Assembly: GCA_024229515.1 (NCBI GenBank)
Contig: JAAESI010000029.1
Location: 41,505 to 105,504, forward strand
Reading direction: 5' to 3'
From: Pseudomonadota bacterium
Lineage (GTDB): Bacteria > Myxococcota_A > UBA796 > UBA9615
DNA length: 64,000 nt
Shown: piece after piece, positions 26,435-34,452 of the stretch
Layout of the letters: every line of letters begins with the position of its first letter
Position numbering within the stretch: the stretch's first letter is position 1
Notes under the pieces: generated by a model
Database searches by the model: none
What the model was told of the DNA's origin: nothing
What the model saw: the letters and a program-made list of their open reading frames with translations, nothing else
Made by a program: the position numbers and the translations under genes

Positions 26435-27768
26435 GCGCGCCCCTCCGCGACCGCGACGGCGTGCTCGGCGTACTTCGTCATGAGCTCGCCCCAGTCCCCC
26501 GCGGCGCCCAGCCGGCGGAGCATGTTGTAGTTCCCGCCGAGGGCCCGGTGGAGGTAGAGGATGTCGCCCGGAGCCTGGATCTCGGGGAACTTCGCCAGTT
26601 GCGGCGTGAGCTTCATGATCGGAGTCATCCAGTCGTCGTCGCGCTCGCTGCCCGCCTCCACGTGCCCCATGCGGTACGGACGAATGACGGCCGCACACCA
26701 CTGCCAGAGCATCTCGTCGGCCGCTTCGGAGTGGCCATGGAGCACGCCGGCGTCCCGGGCGCCCTGAATCGTCCCGGCTCGGTCGCCCGCGTGAGCCGCC
26801 AGCGCGGTGCGGGCGTAAGCGCCGATCCAGAACTCGTCGAACCGCTTGACGCAACCGAAGTCGAGCAGGCCCACGCGGCCGTCCGGCTCGAACAGGTAGT
26901 TGCCCGGGTGGGGGTCCGCGTGGAGTGTGCGCAGCTCGAACGCCTGCTGGTAGTGCAGCTCCGCGAGCGTGCGGCCGGCCCGCTGGCGCGCCTCCGCCGA
27001 CGCCGACTCCACGAACGCGTCCACGTGCACGCCGGGGAGGTGGTCCATCGTCAGCACCCGCTCGGTCGACCAGCCGGGGTGCACGTTGGGGATCCGCACG
27101 CGGGCGTCGTCACCGAAGATGCGCTGGTACTCGGCGATGTTCGCCGCCTCCTGGAGGTAGTCCAGCTCCTCGTTCAGGCGCTCCTCGATCTCCGCGAAGA
27201 TCGCGTCCACCTCCGCCTTGGAGCGGCGGATGATCCGGGTGCTCGTGAGGATCGAGCGGAGCGCCTTGAGGTCGGACGCGACCGATCGCTCGATGCCGCT
27301 GTGCAGCACCTTGACGACGACCTCCTGGCCGTCCGGGAGCATCGCGGAGTGGGCCTGCCCCAGGCTCGCGGTGCCGATCGGGTCGGGATCGAAGCGCGCG
27401 AAGCGCTCCTCCAGCGACCCCTCCAGCGACCGCTCCACCTCGTACTTGATGGTCTCGAACGGCAGCGGCTCGACGTCGGCGTGCAGCTTGCCGAGCACGC
27501 GCGTGACGTCCGGGGGGAGGTCCAGGTGCTCGGCCGCGAGCGCGACCGTCTGGCCGACCTTCATCGCGGCGCCCTTGAGCAGCCCCATCGTCTCCACGAT
27601 CCGCTCGGCGTTGGACTCGTGCAGCCGCTTCATCGCGCGTTCGCGCAGCTCGCTGTTCTGAAACGCACCCGCAGCCCGGCGCCCCACGTACGACGCGGAG
27701 ACCTTGGTGGACATCGCGGCCAGGCGCGCAACGCGACCGAGCCGACTCTTGGGGGGCTTCTTTGCCAT
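26431..27768 (-). CDS. ABC1/UbiB family atypical kinase
   Basis: 445 residues of the AarF/ABC1/UbiB family: the KxGQ motif in MKVGQTVALAAE (about 68-79), an Ala-rich nucleotide loop (GTASLGQAHSA), VVVKVLHSGIERSVASDL with the ATP-binding Lys, HADPHPGNYLFEPDGRVGLLDFGCVK with catalytic and metal residues. In bacteria and mitochondria these kinases support ubiquinone biosynthesis by extracting lipid intermediates. Here the operon continues into propeller/cytochrome lipoproteins, hinting at a link to redox or envelope lipid handling (inference). First gene of a five-gene minus-strand operon. Confidence 0.9.
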   Translation of the reverse strand: MAKKPPKSRLGRVARLAAMSTKVSASYVGRRAAGAFQNSELRERAMKRLHESNAERIVETMGLLKGAAMKVGQTVALAAEHLDLPPDVTRVLGKLHADVEPLPFETIKYEVERSLEGSLEERFARFDPDPIGTASLGQAHSAMLPDGQEVVVKVLHSGIERSVASDLKALRSILTSTRIIRRSKAEVDAIFAEIEERLNEELDYLQEAANIAEYQRIFGDDARVRIPNVHPGWSTERVLTMDHLPGVHVDAFVESASAEARQRAGRTLAELHYQQAFELRTLHADPHPGNYLFEPDGRVGLLDFGCVKRFDEFWIGAYARTALAAHAGDRAGTIQGARDAGVLHGHSEAADEMLWQWCAAVIRPYRMGHVEAGSERDDDWMTPIMKLTPQLAKFPEIQAPGDILYLHRALGGNYNMLRRLGAAGDWGELMTKYAEHAVAVAEGRA

Positions 27769-27835
27769 CTAGGAGCTTGCTGGGGCCGCAACCATACCCA
27801 GCCGTCGGCCGACCGCTAGACTCTGTTTCATCATC

Positions 27836-29485
27836 GTGTCGCAGGACATCCCTCCCATCCTTGCCTCGAATCTCCGCGCGATCCAGCAGCGTGATCCTCG
27901 GTTGTTCGATCGCATCTGCCTTCCGGTGGACGGATCGCACGTCCGGCGGGGCGACGGCGGCGCCCTGGAGTACCGGGTCCATCGCACCTGGCACGCGATC
28001 GACCAGACCCCCGACAGCCTCCTGGACGCCCCCGAAGGGGAGCGCGCCGTGCTGTTGTTCGGGCTCGGTGGCGGCGAGCAGCTGCTGCACCTGCTGACCC
28101 ACAGCGACGTCCGCGTCGTCGCCTGGGAGCGGGATCCCTGGATCCTGCGGCTGCTGCTCGAGGCGCACGACCTCAGCAAGGCGATCAACCGAGGCAAGCT
28201 GTGGCTGCGCCTGGGCGCCGATCTGCTCGACGAGGTGGAGCACGCCCCCGACCGCACCGTCATCGCGCACCCCTTCTTCGCCGCCCACTACGCCGCCGAA
28301 GCCCGGCTGCTCCAAGACGGCCTGGGAGAGCGCCGCGCGCTGGTGTGCGACGGCACCCTGTTCGTCGACGACGTCGCCGACGCCCTCCGCGCCGAGGGGT
28401 TCACGGTCGGCACCTGGGAGCCCAAGCGGCTGGCCAAGGAGGAGCTGGACCACGCGGCGTCGCGGTGGGAGCCCGAGTTCGTCGTCTCCATCAACCACGT
28501 CCACGGCCTCCCCGAGGCGTGCGCCCGGCAGGAGCTGCCGCTGGCGATCTGGGAGATCGACCCGTCCACCGACCGGCTCCGCCCCGCGCAGGGCAACGTC
28601 GCCGGCACCCACGTGTTCACGTGGCGGGGCTCGCTCATTCCCGCCTGGAAGACCGCCGGCTTCGGCAACGTCGAGGGGCTCCCGCTGGCGGCCAACCCCG
28701 AGCGCCGCTTCCCCATCGCCCTCGAAGGCGCCGACGTCGAGGCCTATACCTCCCCCGTCGCGTTCGTGGGCGCGAGCATGGTGGATCAGGGGCAGAAGTT
28801 CCGGCAGGACCTGCTCGGCCTGTACGCCCTGTGGAAGGGCGGCTCCCCGATGGATGCGCAGGCCGAGGGGCAGCAGCGGCTGGAGGCCGCCCTCGGGGCG
28901 ATCCGGGCCGACTTCTCCGTCGATCGCACGGGCGAGGCGGTGCGCGAGCACCTCGGTGACTTCGCCGCTGCCCAGGCCGCCCGGGGACGCGACATCGTGC
29001 CGTTCGTGGCCGAGATGGCGGGGGCGGACAAGCGGCTCACCTACATCGCCCAGATCGGCCAGGTCGAGGGCACGGTGTGGGGGGACGATGGCTGGCGCTT
29101 CGTCGAGCAGTTCGGGGTGAACTACAAGGGTCCCGCGGGCCACCGCGACGAGATCAACAAGGTCTACTCGGGCGCCACCGTGAACCTCGACGTGGGCCGC
29201 ATCTACCAATCCGACATCGTGACGATGCGGGTGTTCGACGTGATGGCCTGCGGCGGCTTCGTGCTGGCGGAGCACTGCCCCGCCCTGGAGGCGCTGTTCG
29301 AGGCGGGCGTGCACCTGGACTGGTACCGCGACCTGCCGGAGATGCTCGACCGCCTCGCGTGGTGGCTGGAGCGTCCCGACGAGGCGCGCGAAGTCGGCCA
29401 GCGAGCCGCCGAACTCATCCGCAGCGACCACACGATCCGGGGCCGCATCGGCCACATCCTCGACACGATGGGGGTGAAGCGGTGA
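27836..29485 (+). CDS. CgeB-like glycosyltransferase with MAF-like N-terminal domain
   Basis: 549 residues, GTG start. The N-terminal half (about 1-180: VLLFGLGGGEQLLHLLTHSDVRVVAWERDPWIL) looks like the 6-hydroxymethylpterin/MAF-type region of DUF115 motility-associated glycosyltransferases. The C-terminal half (about 185-549) is of the spore-maturation CgeB/GT1 type, ending in VNLDVGRIYQSDIVTMRVFDVMACGGFVLAEH...LFEAGVHLDWY, where the donor nucleotide-sugar is normally bound. Its stop overlaps the GTG of a sigma factor gene, so glycosylation and regulation are coupled. Acceptor unknown. Confidence 0.78.
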   Translation: MSQDIPPILASNLRAIQQRDPRLFDRICLPVDGSHVRRGDGGALEYRVHRTWHAIDQTPDSLLDAPEGERAVLLFGLGGGEQLLHLLTHSDVRVVAWERDPWILRLLLEAHDLSKAINRGKLWLRLGADLLDEVEHAPDRTVIAHPFFAAHYAAEARLLQDGLGERRALVCDGTLFVDDVADALRAEGFTVGTWEPKRLAKEELDHAASRWEPEFVVSINHVHGLPEACARQELPLAIWEIDPSTDRLRPAQGNVAGTHVFTWRGSLIPAWKTAGFGNVEGLPLAANPERRFPIALEGADVEAYTSPVAFVGASMVDQGQKFRQDLLGLYALWKGGSPMDAQAEGQQRLEAALGAIRADFSVDRTGEAVREHLGDFAAAQAARGRDIVPFVAEMAGADKRLTYIAQIGQVEGTVWGDDGWRFVEQFGVNYKGPAGHRDEINKVYSGATVNLDVGRIYQSDIVTMRVFDVMACGGFVLAEHCPALEALFEAGVHLDWYRDLPEMLDRLAWWLERPDEAREVGQRAAELIRSDHTIRGRIGHILDTMGVKR

Positions 29486-30126
29486 CGAAGCTGCTGCTGG
29501 CGCTCGTGATGATGCTGGGCATCAGGCGCCGGCTGCAGTTGACCGCCGCCGCACCCGCCGCTGGCGAACCGACGGACGAGCAGCTGTTCGCTGCCTACCG
29601 GGGCGGAGACACCAAGGCGTTCGACGAGATCTTTCGACGCTACGGGCCGCCGATCACGCAGCTGATGCGGCGCCAGATCCGGTCGAACGAGGACGCCTCG
29701 GATCTGGTGCAGCAGACGTTCCTGCAGCTGCACCGCGCCCGGAACGACTTCCGCGAGGGCTGCGAGCTGCGCCCGTGGCTCTACACGATCGCCATGAACC
29801 TGCGGCGCGAGTACTTCCGCAAGAAGGGCCGACGCAAGGAGTCGGTGATGGACCTGGACGCCAAGGCGTCGACCCAGCCGCGCGTGGATCCGGTGGACGT
29901 GGGCGCGCTGGAGACGCAGGACCAGGTCCGGCAGGCGCTGGCTCGGCTCCCCGAGTCGCAGCGGGCGGTGATCCAGCTGCACTGGTTCGACGGGCTTTCG
30001 ATGTCCGAGGTAGCCGACGTCGTGGGCGCGTCCGTCAGCGCGGTGAAAGTCCGAGCCCACCGTGGCTACAAGGTCCTGCGGGCCGCCCTGGAGGCGACCG
30101 ACGCGACGGAGACCATCGGACGATGA
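29482..30126 (+). CDS. ECF-type RNA polymerase sigma factor
   Basis: 214 residues. Region 2 (about 30-105) has DEQLFAAYRGGDTKAFDEIFRRYG and DASDLVQQTFLQLHRARNDF...RPWLYTIAMNLRREYFRKKGRRK. Region 4 (about 150-205) has LPESQRAVIQLHWFDGLSMSEVADVVGASVSAVKVRAHRGYK. The GTG at 29482 overlaps the glycosyltransferase stop; it adds an odd hydrophobic N-terminus (TKLLLALVMMLG), so a start further down is possible. The stop overlaps the next gene's ATG (ATGA), pairing it with a membrane protein of NrsF type. Confidence 0.9.
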   Translation: MTKLLLALVMMLGIRRRLQLTAAAPAAGEPTDEQLFAAYRGGDTKAFDEIFRRYGPPITQLMRRQIRSNEDASDLVQQTFLQLHRARNDFREGCELRPWLYTIAMNLRREYFRKKGRRKESVMDLDAKASTQPRVDPVDVGALETQDQVRQALARLPESQRAVIQLHWFDGLSMSEVADVVGASVSAVKVRAHRGYKVLRAALEATDATETIGR

Positions 30127-30932
30127 ACTGCGGCGACATCCACGCCCTGCTGCGCGCCGGCGAGGCCCCCCAGGGGGAGGCCGCGGACGAGCACCTCCGG
30201 GGCTGCGAAGCCTGCGCCGAGCTGGTGGACGACGAGGCCGCGCTGGCCCGGGCGCTGGGGGACGAGGACGAGCCTGCGACCGCCGAGATGGACTCGATCC
30301 TGACGACCGTGCGGGAGGCCGTGGCGCTGGAGGTCGGTCCGCGCGCCGCGATGCGGAGCCTATCGACCCCGGTGCGGTTGGCGCTCAGCCTCGCCGCCCT
30401 CGTGGGGGTCGCCGCGTTCGTCGCCATCGCGTCCCCCCGGGGCGATCTGGCGACGATGCCGAAGCTCCGCCTGCTCGCCGCGATGACGCTGTACACCGGG
30501 CTCGCCTTCGCCTCGATGCAGGTCGCCCTCCGCCCCCTGTCCAAGCCCGCGGGGGCCTCCCGCCTGGGCCGGCTGCTGGTCGTCGCCGGGCTCGCCACGG
30601 CGGTCGGGTTCGCCCTCGCGCCCGTGGCCGCGGGCGAGTCCCTGACGAAGACCGGGATGATGTTCGGCCCGATGGTCGTCGCCTGCTTCGGCTTCGGCTC
30701 GATGTTCGCGCTGCCGCTGCTGGTGCTCGGCTGGGCGCTGGACCGCGGCGGCTACCTCGTCGGGAGCCGCCTGCTGCTGGCGGGCGCCGCCGCCGGGCTG
30801 GCCGGGAACCTGTTCCTCGAGTTGCACTGCGACATCCAGCTCCCCGCGCACCTGCTCATGGGGCACACGACCGTGGTGGTGGCGCTGCTGGGGGCCGGAC
30901 TTGGGCTCTCGCTGATCGGCCGGGACCGCTGA
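30123..30932 (+). CDS. Six-TM NrsF-type putative anti-sigma factor
   Basis: 269 residues. The N-terminus MNCGDIHALLRAG...ADEHLRGCEACAELVDD (1-40) is a zinc-anti-sigma-like HxxxCxxC segment (His27, Cys31, Cys34). Six hydrophobic segments follow (about 80-100, 113-131, 145-165, 178-200, 208-228, 243-262), the DUF1109/NrsF layout of membrane anti-sigma factors in Caulobacter and Ralstonia-type bacteria. The ATGA overlap with the sigma factor supports the role. The fusion of a ZAS-like N-terminus to the NrsF body is somewhat unusual. Confidence 0.8.
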   Translation: MNCGDIHALLRAGEAPQGEAADEHLRGCEACAELVDDEAALARALGDEDEPATAEMDSILTTVREAVALEVGPRAAMRSLSTPVRLALSLAALVGVAAFVAIASPRGDLATMPKLRLLAAMTLYTGLAFASMQVALRPLSKPAGASRLGRLLVVAGLATAVGFALAPVAAGESLTKTGMMFGPMVVACFGFGSMFALPLLVLGWALDRGGYLVGSRLLLAGAAAGLAGNLFLELHCDIQLPAHLLMGHTTVVVALLGAGLGLSLIGRDR

Positions 30933-30963
30933 GTTACAAGAGGAAAGGGTCCGGGAACCACCC

Positions 30964-30984
30964 TGGGTTCAGGAGGAACCCATG
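30964..30984 (+). promoter_or_regulatory. Hairpin presenting the Shine-Dalgarno in its loop
   Basis: TGGGTTC (30964-30970) pairs perfectly with GAACCCA (30976-30982); the 5-nt loop AGGAG is the ribosome-binding site and the ATG at 30982 starts on the last stem base. The 7-bp stem could gate translation of the next gene. Confidence 0.6.
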
Positions 30985-31575
30985 ATCGCTCGCCTGCTCC
31001 CCCTCATCGCCGCCCTCGTCGTGCTCTCGGGCTACCCCGAGGAAGTCTTCGAAGGAGAGATCACCGTCACCCTCACGGGGGTCGACGCCGCGATTCTGAA
31101 CGCTCCCGTCGGCGAGGCGGGTGTCCGGCTCGACGGGGTCGTCGGCTACCGGGTCGATCTCGGCGCAGACACGTACGAGGTCGGCGGAGTCGACGAACGC
31201 GAGTGGTACGACGAGGAGGTCGACTGGGAGTACCGCGAGAGCTTCTACGTCCTGATCGAGGACTACGCGGGCCCTGGTTCCTACCCCGCGACGGTGGAGG
31301 CGAGGGCGTCGAACCGAACCCTTTCCGACAGCGAACGAGCCTCGCACTCCATCGACGTCGATGCCACCCACTGCACCGCCGAGGTCGGCGAGGACGAGCT
31401 CCTGGGCGGCGTCGAGTGCGACGTGGTGACGCTGGTCGCGAGCTGGCAGAACCCCTGGGAAGGCTCCGGCGAGGACGAGGACGAGGACGGCTCCCTCAGC
31501 GCCACGTGGGTCGGCGGGTTCGTGCCTGGCCGGATCGCGGACCCCGCGCGGTCCGACACCTCCGCGCCGCAGTAG
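30982..31575 (+). CDS. Secreted protein of unknown function with a lost lipobox Cys
   Basis: 197 residues with a leader MIARLLPLIAALVVLSGYPEEV. In neighbouring genes the same leader type ends in Gly/Ala-Cys-Pro; here Tyr18 (TAC) stands where Cys (TGC) would be, one base away. The mature part is acidic, with an Ig-like feel (EITVTLTGVDAAILNAPV...) and one Cys pair (about 130-145). No domain recognised. The gene is preceded by a SD-in-loop hairpin and stands between the sigma/anti-sigma pair and the PhoD-like gene. Confidence 0.65.
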   Translation: MIARLLPLIAALVVLSGYPEEVFEGEITVTLTGVDAAILNAPVGEAGVRLDGVVGYRVDLGADTYEVGGVDEREWYDEEVDWEYRESFYVLIEDYAGPGSYPATVEARASNRTLSDSERASHSIDVDATHCTAEVGEDELLGGVECDVVTLVASWQNPWEGSGEDEDEDGSLSATWVGGFVPGRIADPARSDTSAPQ

Positions 31576-31601
31576 CCGCCTCCGGGGGGTAGGCTCCCGG
31601 C

Positions 31602-33440
31602 ATGAAGATCGCGCCCCTCGCCTTCCCGATCGGGTTGGCGCTCGTCCTGCTGCCCGCCTGCCCCACCCTCGTCTGCGGCCCCGGCACGGTCGAAGTGGAC
31701 GGCCAATGCGTGCCCACGGTCGATGACGACGACAGCTTCGGCGACGACGACGACACCGCGCCCGACGACGACGACATCGCACCCGACGACGACGACGCCA
31801 CCGACGACGACGACATCGCACCCGACGACGACGACATCGCACCCGACGACGACGACACCGCTCCCGTGGACCCCGGGTACCCGGAGTTCCCCGAGGTCAT
31901 CGACGTGCTCACGATCGGCGTGCGCACGGGCTACTCGGAGCACGCGGGCACGAACACCAACAGCCTGTCGCTCTGCCTCACTGAGACGGACTGCTTCTCC
32001 CTGAACGTGCCCGACGTCGACGACTTCCGGGTCGGTGAGATGGACGTCTACAGCATCGAAGATCTCGGCCTGCCCCGGTCGGACGTCGACCGCGTGGAGA
32101 TCCGCTCGAGCAACGGTACCGACAAGTGGATCTCCCACTGCCTGGAGCTCCGCTTCGACGGCGAGCCGGTTTACTGCAACTACGTGGCCGAGGAGTTCGG
32201 CGAGTTCGGCGACGAGCTCGCCTCCTGGATCGACCCCGACGGCCTCCACAACGCCTGCACCACCTGCTGGGACGAGTCCCTCACCCACGGCCCGATGGTC
32301 GGCGCCATCACCCCCGACTCGGCGCGCCTGTTCCTCCGCGCCGATGCCACCCGGCAGGTCGGCCTGCACCTTGCCGAGGTGGGGGAGGCCGAGGCCCCGG
32401 TGGTCGCATGGACCTATCCCTCGGCGTCCACCGACTTCACCGCCCAGCCGCTGGTCGAAGGGCTGCTGCCGGACACCGAATACCGCTACTGGTTCGAGAT
32501 CGAAGGCGCCCCCGAGGGGCCCCAGGAGGCCTTCCGCACCCCGCCCGCCTCCGGCACCCCGACCACGCTGTCGATGGCGTTCGGCTCGTGCAGCAAGTTC
32601 GACGAGCAGCCGATCTTCGCCCACATCGCGGCCGGCGAGCCGGACCTGTTCTTTTTCATCGGGGACAACCACTACGGCAACACCCCCGACCTCAACGCCC
32701 TCCGCTGGTACTACCGCTGGGGTCTGGAGCGGGTGGGGCGGGGCGCCCTCGCGACCACCGTCTCCACGCTCGCGACGTGGGACGACCACGACTACGTCGG
32801 CAACAACACCGACGGCAACGACGCCGGCAAGGAGACCGCGCTGCGGGTCTTCAGCGAGTACTGGGCCAACCCCGCGGCCGGCACCGAGACCACGCCCGGC
32901 ACGTTCTTCGTCCACTCCTGGGGCGACGTCGACTTCTTCTTCCTGGACGACCGCTACTACCGCGGCTTCGACAACAGCATCCTCGGCGCCGAGCAGACGC
33001 AGTGGCTCCAGGACGAGCTCGCCGCATCGACCGCGACGTTCAAGCTGCTGCTGTCGGGGAGCCAGTGGACGACGCACGGCAGCAGCGACTCGTGGGCCAC
33101 CTTCCCCGAGGCGACCGACGCGCTCTACGAGTTCATCCGGGACCAGGCCATTGACGGCGTGGTGCTGCTGTCCGGCGACGTGCACCGCTCCGAGTTCCGG
33201 CTGAACCCGGGCGCCGACGGCGGCTACGACTTCCCCGAGCTCGTCTCGTCCCCGCTGGCCAACTCCAACAGCTCCTGCGGCGACGACGGCGAGCTGCTCG
33301 AGTGCTTCAACAGCAGCAGCTACTACATCACCGTGGACATCGACACGACCGCCCCCGATCCGAGCCTCACGGCGACGCTGTGGGACGAATCGGGGTCGAG
33401 CCTGACCGATTGGACCATCCTGAGATCCAGCCTGGAGTAG
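31602..33440 (+). CDS. PhoD-like metallophosphatase lipoprotein with Asp-repeat linker
   Basis: 612 residues. Lipobox LVLLPAC (Cys20) and a CGPGTVEVDGQC loop are followed by an Asp-run linker (about 40-88). The N-terminal Ig-like PhoD domain (about 235-315, MVGAITPDSARLFLRADATRQVGL) precedes the catalytic domain (about 318-612) with FGSCSKF, FFFIGDNHYGN, TWDDHDYVGNN, LSGSQW and LLSGDVHRSEF, the calcium/iron-type active-site blocks of alkaline phosphatase D (phosphodi/monoesterase). It probably releases phosphate at the cell surface. No Tat motif is seen although many PhoD enzymes are Tat-exported. Confidence 0.88.
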   Translation: MKIAPLAFPIGLALVLLPACPTLVCGPGTVEVDGQCVPTVDDDDSFGDDDDTAPDDDDIAPDDDDATDDDDIAPDDDDIAPDDDDTAPVDPGYPEFPEVIDVLTIGVRTGYSEHAGTNTNSLSLCLTETDCFSLNVPDVDDFRVGEMDVYSIEDLGLPRSDVDRVEIRSSNGTDKWISHCLELRFDGEPVYCNYVAEEFGEFGDELASWIDPDGLHNACTTCWDESLTHGPMVGAITPDSARLFLRADATRQVGLHLAEVGEAEAPVVAWTYPSASTDFTAQPLVEGLLPDTEYRYWFEIEGAPEGPQEAFRTPPASGTPTTLSMAFGSCSKFDEQPIFAHIAAGEPDLFFFIGDNHYGNTPDLNALRWYYRWGLERVGRGALATTVSTLATWDDHDYVGNNTDGNDAGKETALRVFSEYWANPAAGTETTPGTFFVHSWGDVDFFFLDDRYYRGFDNSILGAEQTQWLQDELAASTATFKLLLSGSQWTTHGSSDSWATFPEATDALYEFIRDQAIDGVVLLSGDVHRSEFRLNPGADGGYDFPELVSSPLANSNSSCGDDGELLECFNSSSYYITVDIDTTAPDPSLTATLWDESGSSLTDWTILRSSLE

Positions 33441-33475
33441 GGTGCGGGGGTCTCATCGGGGGGACGCGGGGACTC

Positions 33476-33868
33476 ATGAGCGACATCGTCGATCAACGCA
33501 TCGCCCGCCTCGAGCTGGACGAGGACGGCTTCGTCCACCTGCAGTACAAGCCCGGCGTCACCTCCGAGCTGTCGGACGTCCAGGAATTCGCGACGATCTT
33601 CCAGCAGCTCGCGCGAGGCCGGGCCTACCTGCTGTCGGACCTCGCGCTGAAGGGCTCCTCGTCGGAGGGGCGCGCCTACGCCGCGACCGCTGAGTACGCC
33701 GAGAACCTCCACGCGGTCGCGGCCTACGGCATGTCGAGAGTGGGGGTGCTCGTCGCGACGGTCTTCTTGCGCCTGCAGCGGCCCCGCTTCCCGATGCGCA
33801 TCTTCGCGACGGAGGAAGACGCCCGCGCCTGGCTGCGCAAGGTGCGCGGAGACAACGTCGCCGCCTGA
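33476..33868 (+). CDS. SpoIIAA/STAS-like domain protein
   Basis: A 130-residue single-domain cytosolic protein: LELDEDGFVHLQYKPGVTSELSDVQEFATIFQQLARGRAYLLSDLALKGSSSEGRAYAA and a C-terminal FPMRIFATEEDARAWLRKV. This is the pattern of small SpoIIAA-like/STAS proteins widespread in Myxococcota and Bacteroidota, often of unknown role. The typical terminal 'F.teeeAlaWL' is well conserved. ATG at 33476, 35 bp after the PhoD gene. Confidence 0.7.
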   Translation: MSDIVDQRIARLELDEDGFVHLQYKPGVTSELSDVQEFATIFQQLARGRAYLLSDLALKGSSSEGRAYAATAEYAENLHAVAAYGMSRVGVLVATVFLRLQRPRFPMRIFATEEDARAWLRKVRGDNVAA

Positions 33869-33939
33869 CCGATTTGCTGCAAGCACGCCTCCGGGATCTG
33901 CGTATGTGGGGAAACCCCTGGCGCCCCGAGAGGAACTGA

Positions 33940-34364
33940 ATGAACACCCGCCATCTTCTGACCGCCACCACCGTTTGCGTGGCGCTATTGGGCGGATGCA
34001 GCAACCCCTTCAACATCGCCAACCGGCTCGCTTACAAGAGCGCGATGCGCGATGTGACACGGTCGATGAGGCGGGCAAGACCACCGCGGTGGTGCAGGTG
34101 CCCGGCGGGGTCGAGTTCAAGGTCTACCCGACCGGCAGCGCCAACGGCTATTCGCTGTACGACGCCTCCACCGGCGTCGGCTGCCCGGCGGTGTCGGTGG
34201 AAGCTCCCGCGGTCGGCCAGTGGCAGCGCGGCCCGTTCGAGTTCACGACGGGCTTCGACTGTGAGGTCGGCGAAACCGTCCACCTCCTTGAAGGCGAGGT
34301 CGGGTTCGAGGACACCGAGTACGGCGTGAGCTTCTACTCCGTGCCCCGTCCGTTCACCCGCTGA
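33940..34364 (+). pseudogene. Small lipoprotein gene interrupted by a frameshift
   Basis: The ATG at 33940 opens a good lipoprotein leader (VCVALLGGC, Cys20) and runs to about residue 39 (...LAYKSAMRDV). The rest of the coding character then continues in another frame, from about 34056 to the stop at 34364: DTVDEAGKTTAVVQVPGGVEFKVYPTG...SFYSVPRPFTR. One base missing near 34054-34056 restores a single reading frame of about 141 residues. Either a true frameshift or a sequencing error. The restored mature protein is beta-rich and unrecognised. Confidence 0.75.
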
Positions 34365-34452
34365 GCACGGTTTACGAAGGCGTTACGAACCCCGGGTCGG
34401 CTCGCGTGTCGGAGTTGATGTTCGACCAACGAACGCACCCAGGAGTTTCGAC

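Noticed and set aside
29077..29481. Upstream extension of the second sigma factor frame
   Set aside because: It lies within the glycosyltransferase gene in another frame; the GTG overlapping that gene's stop is the natural start.
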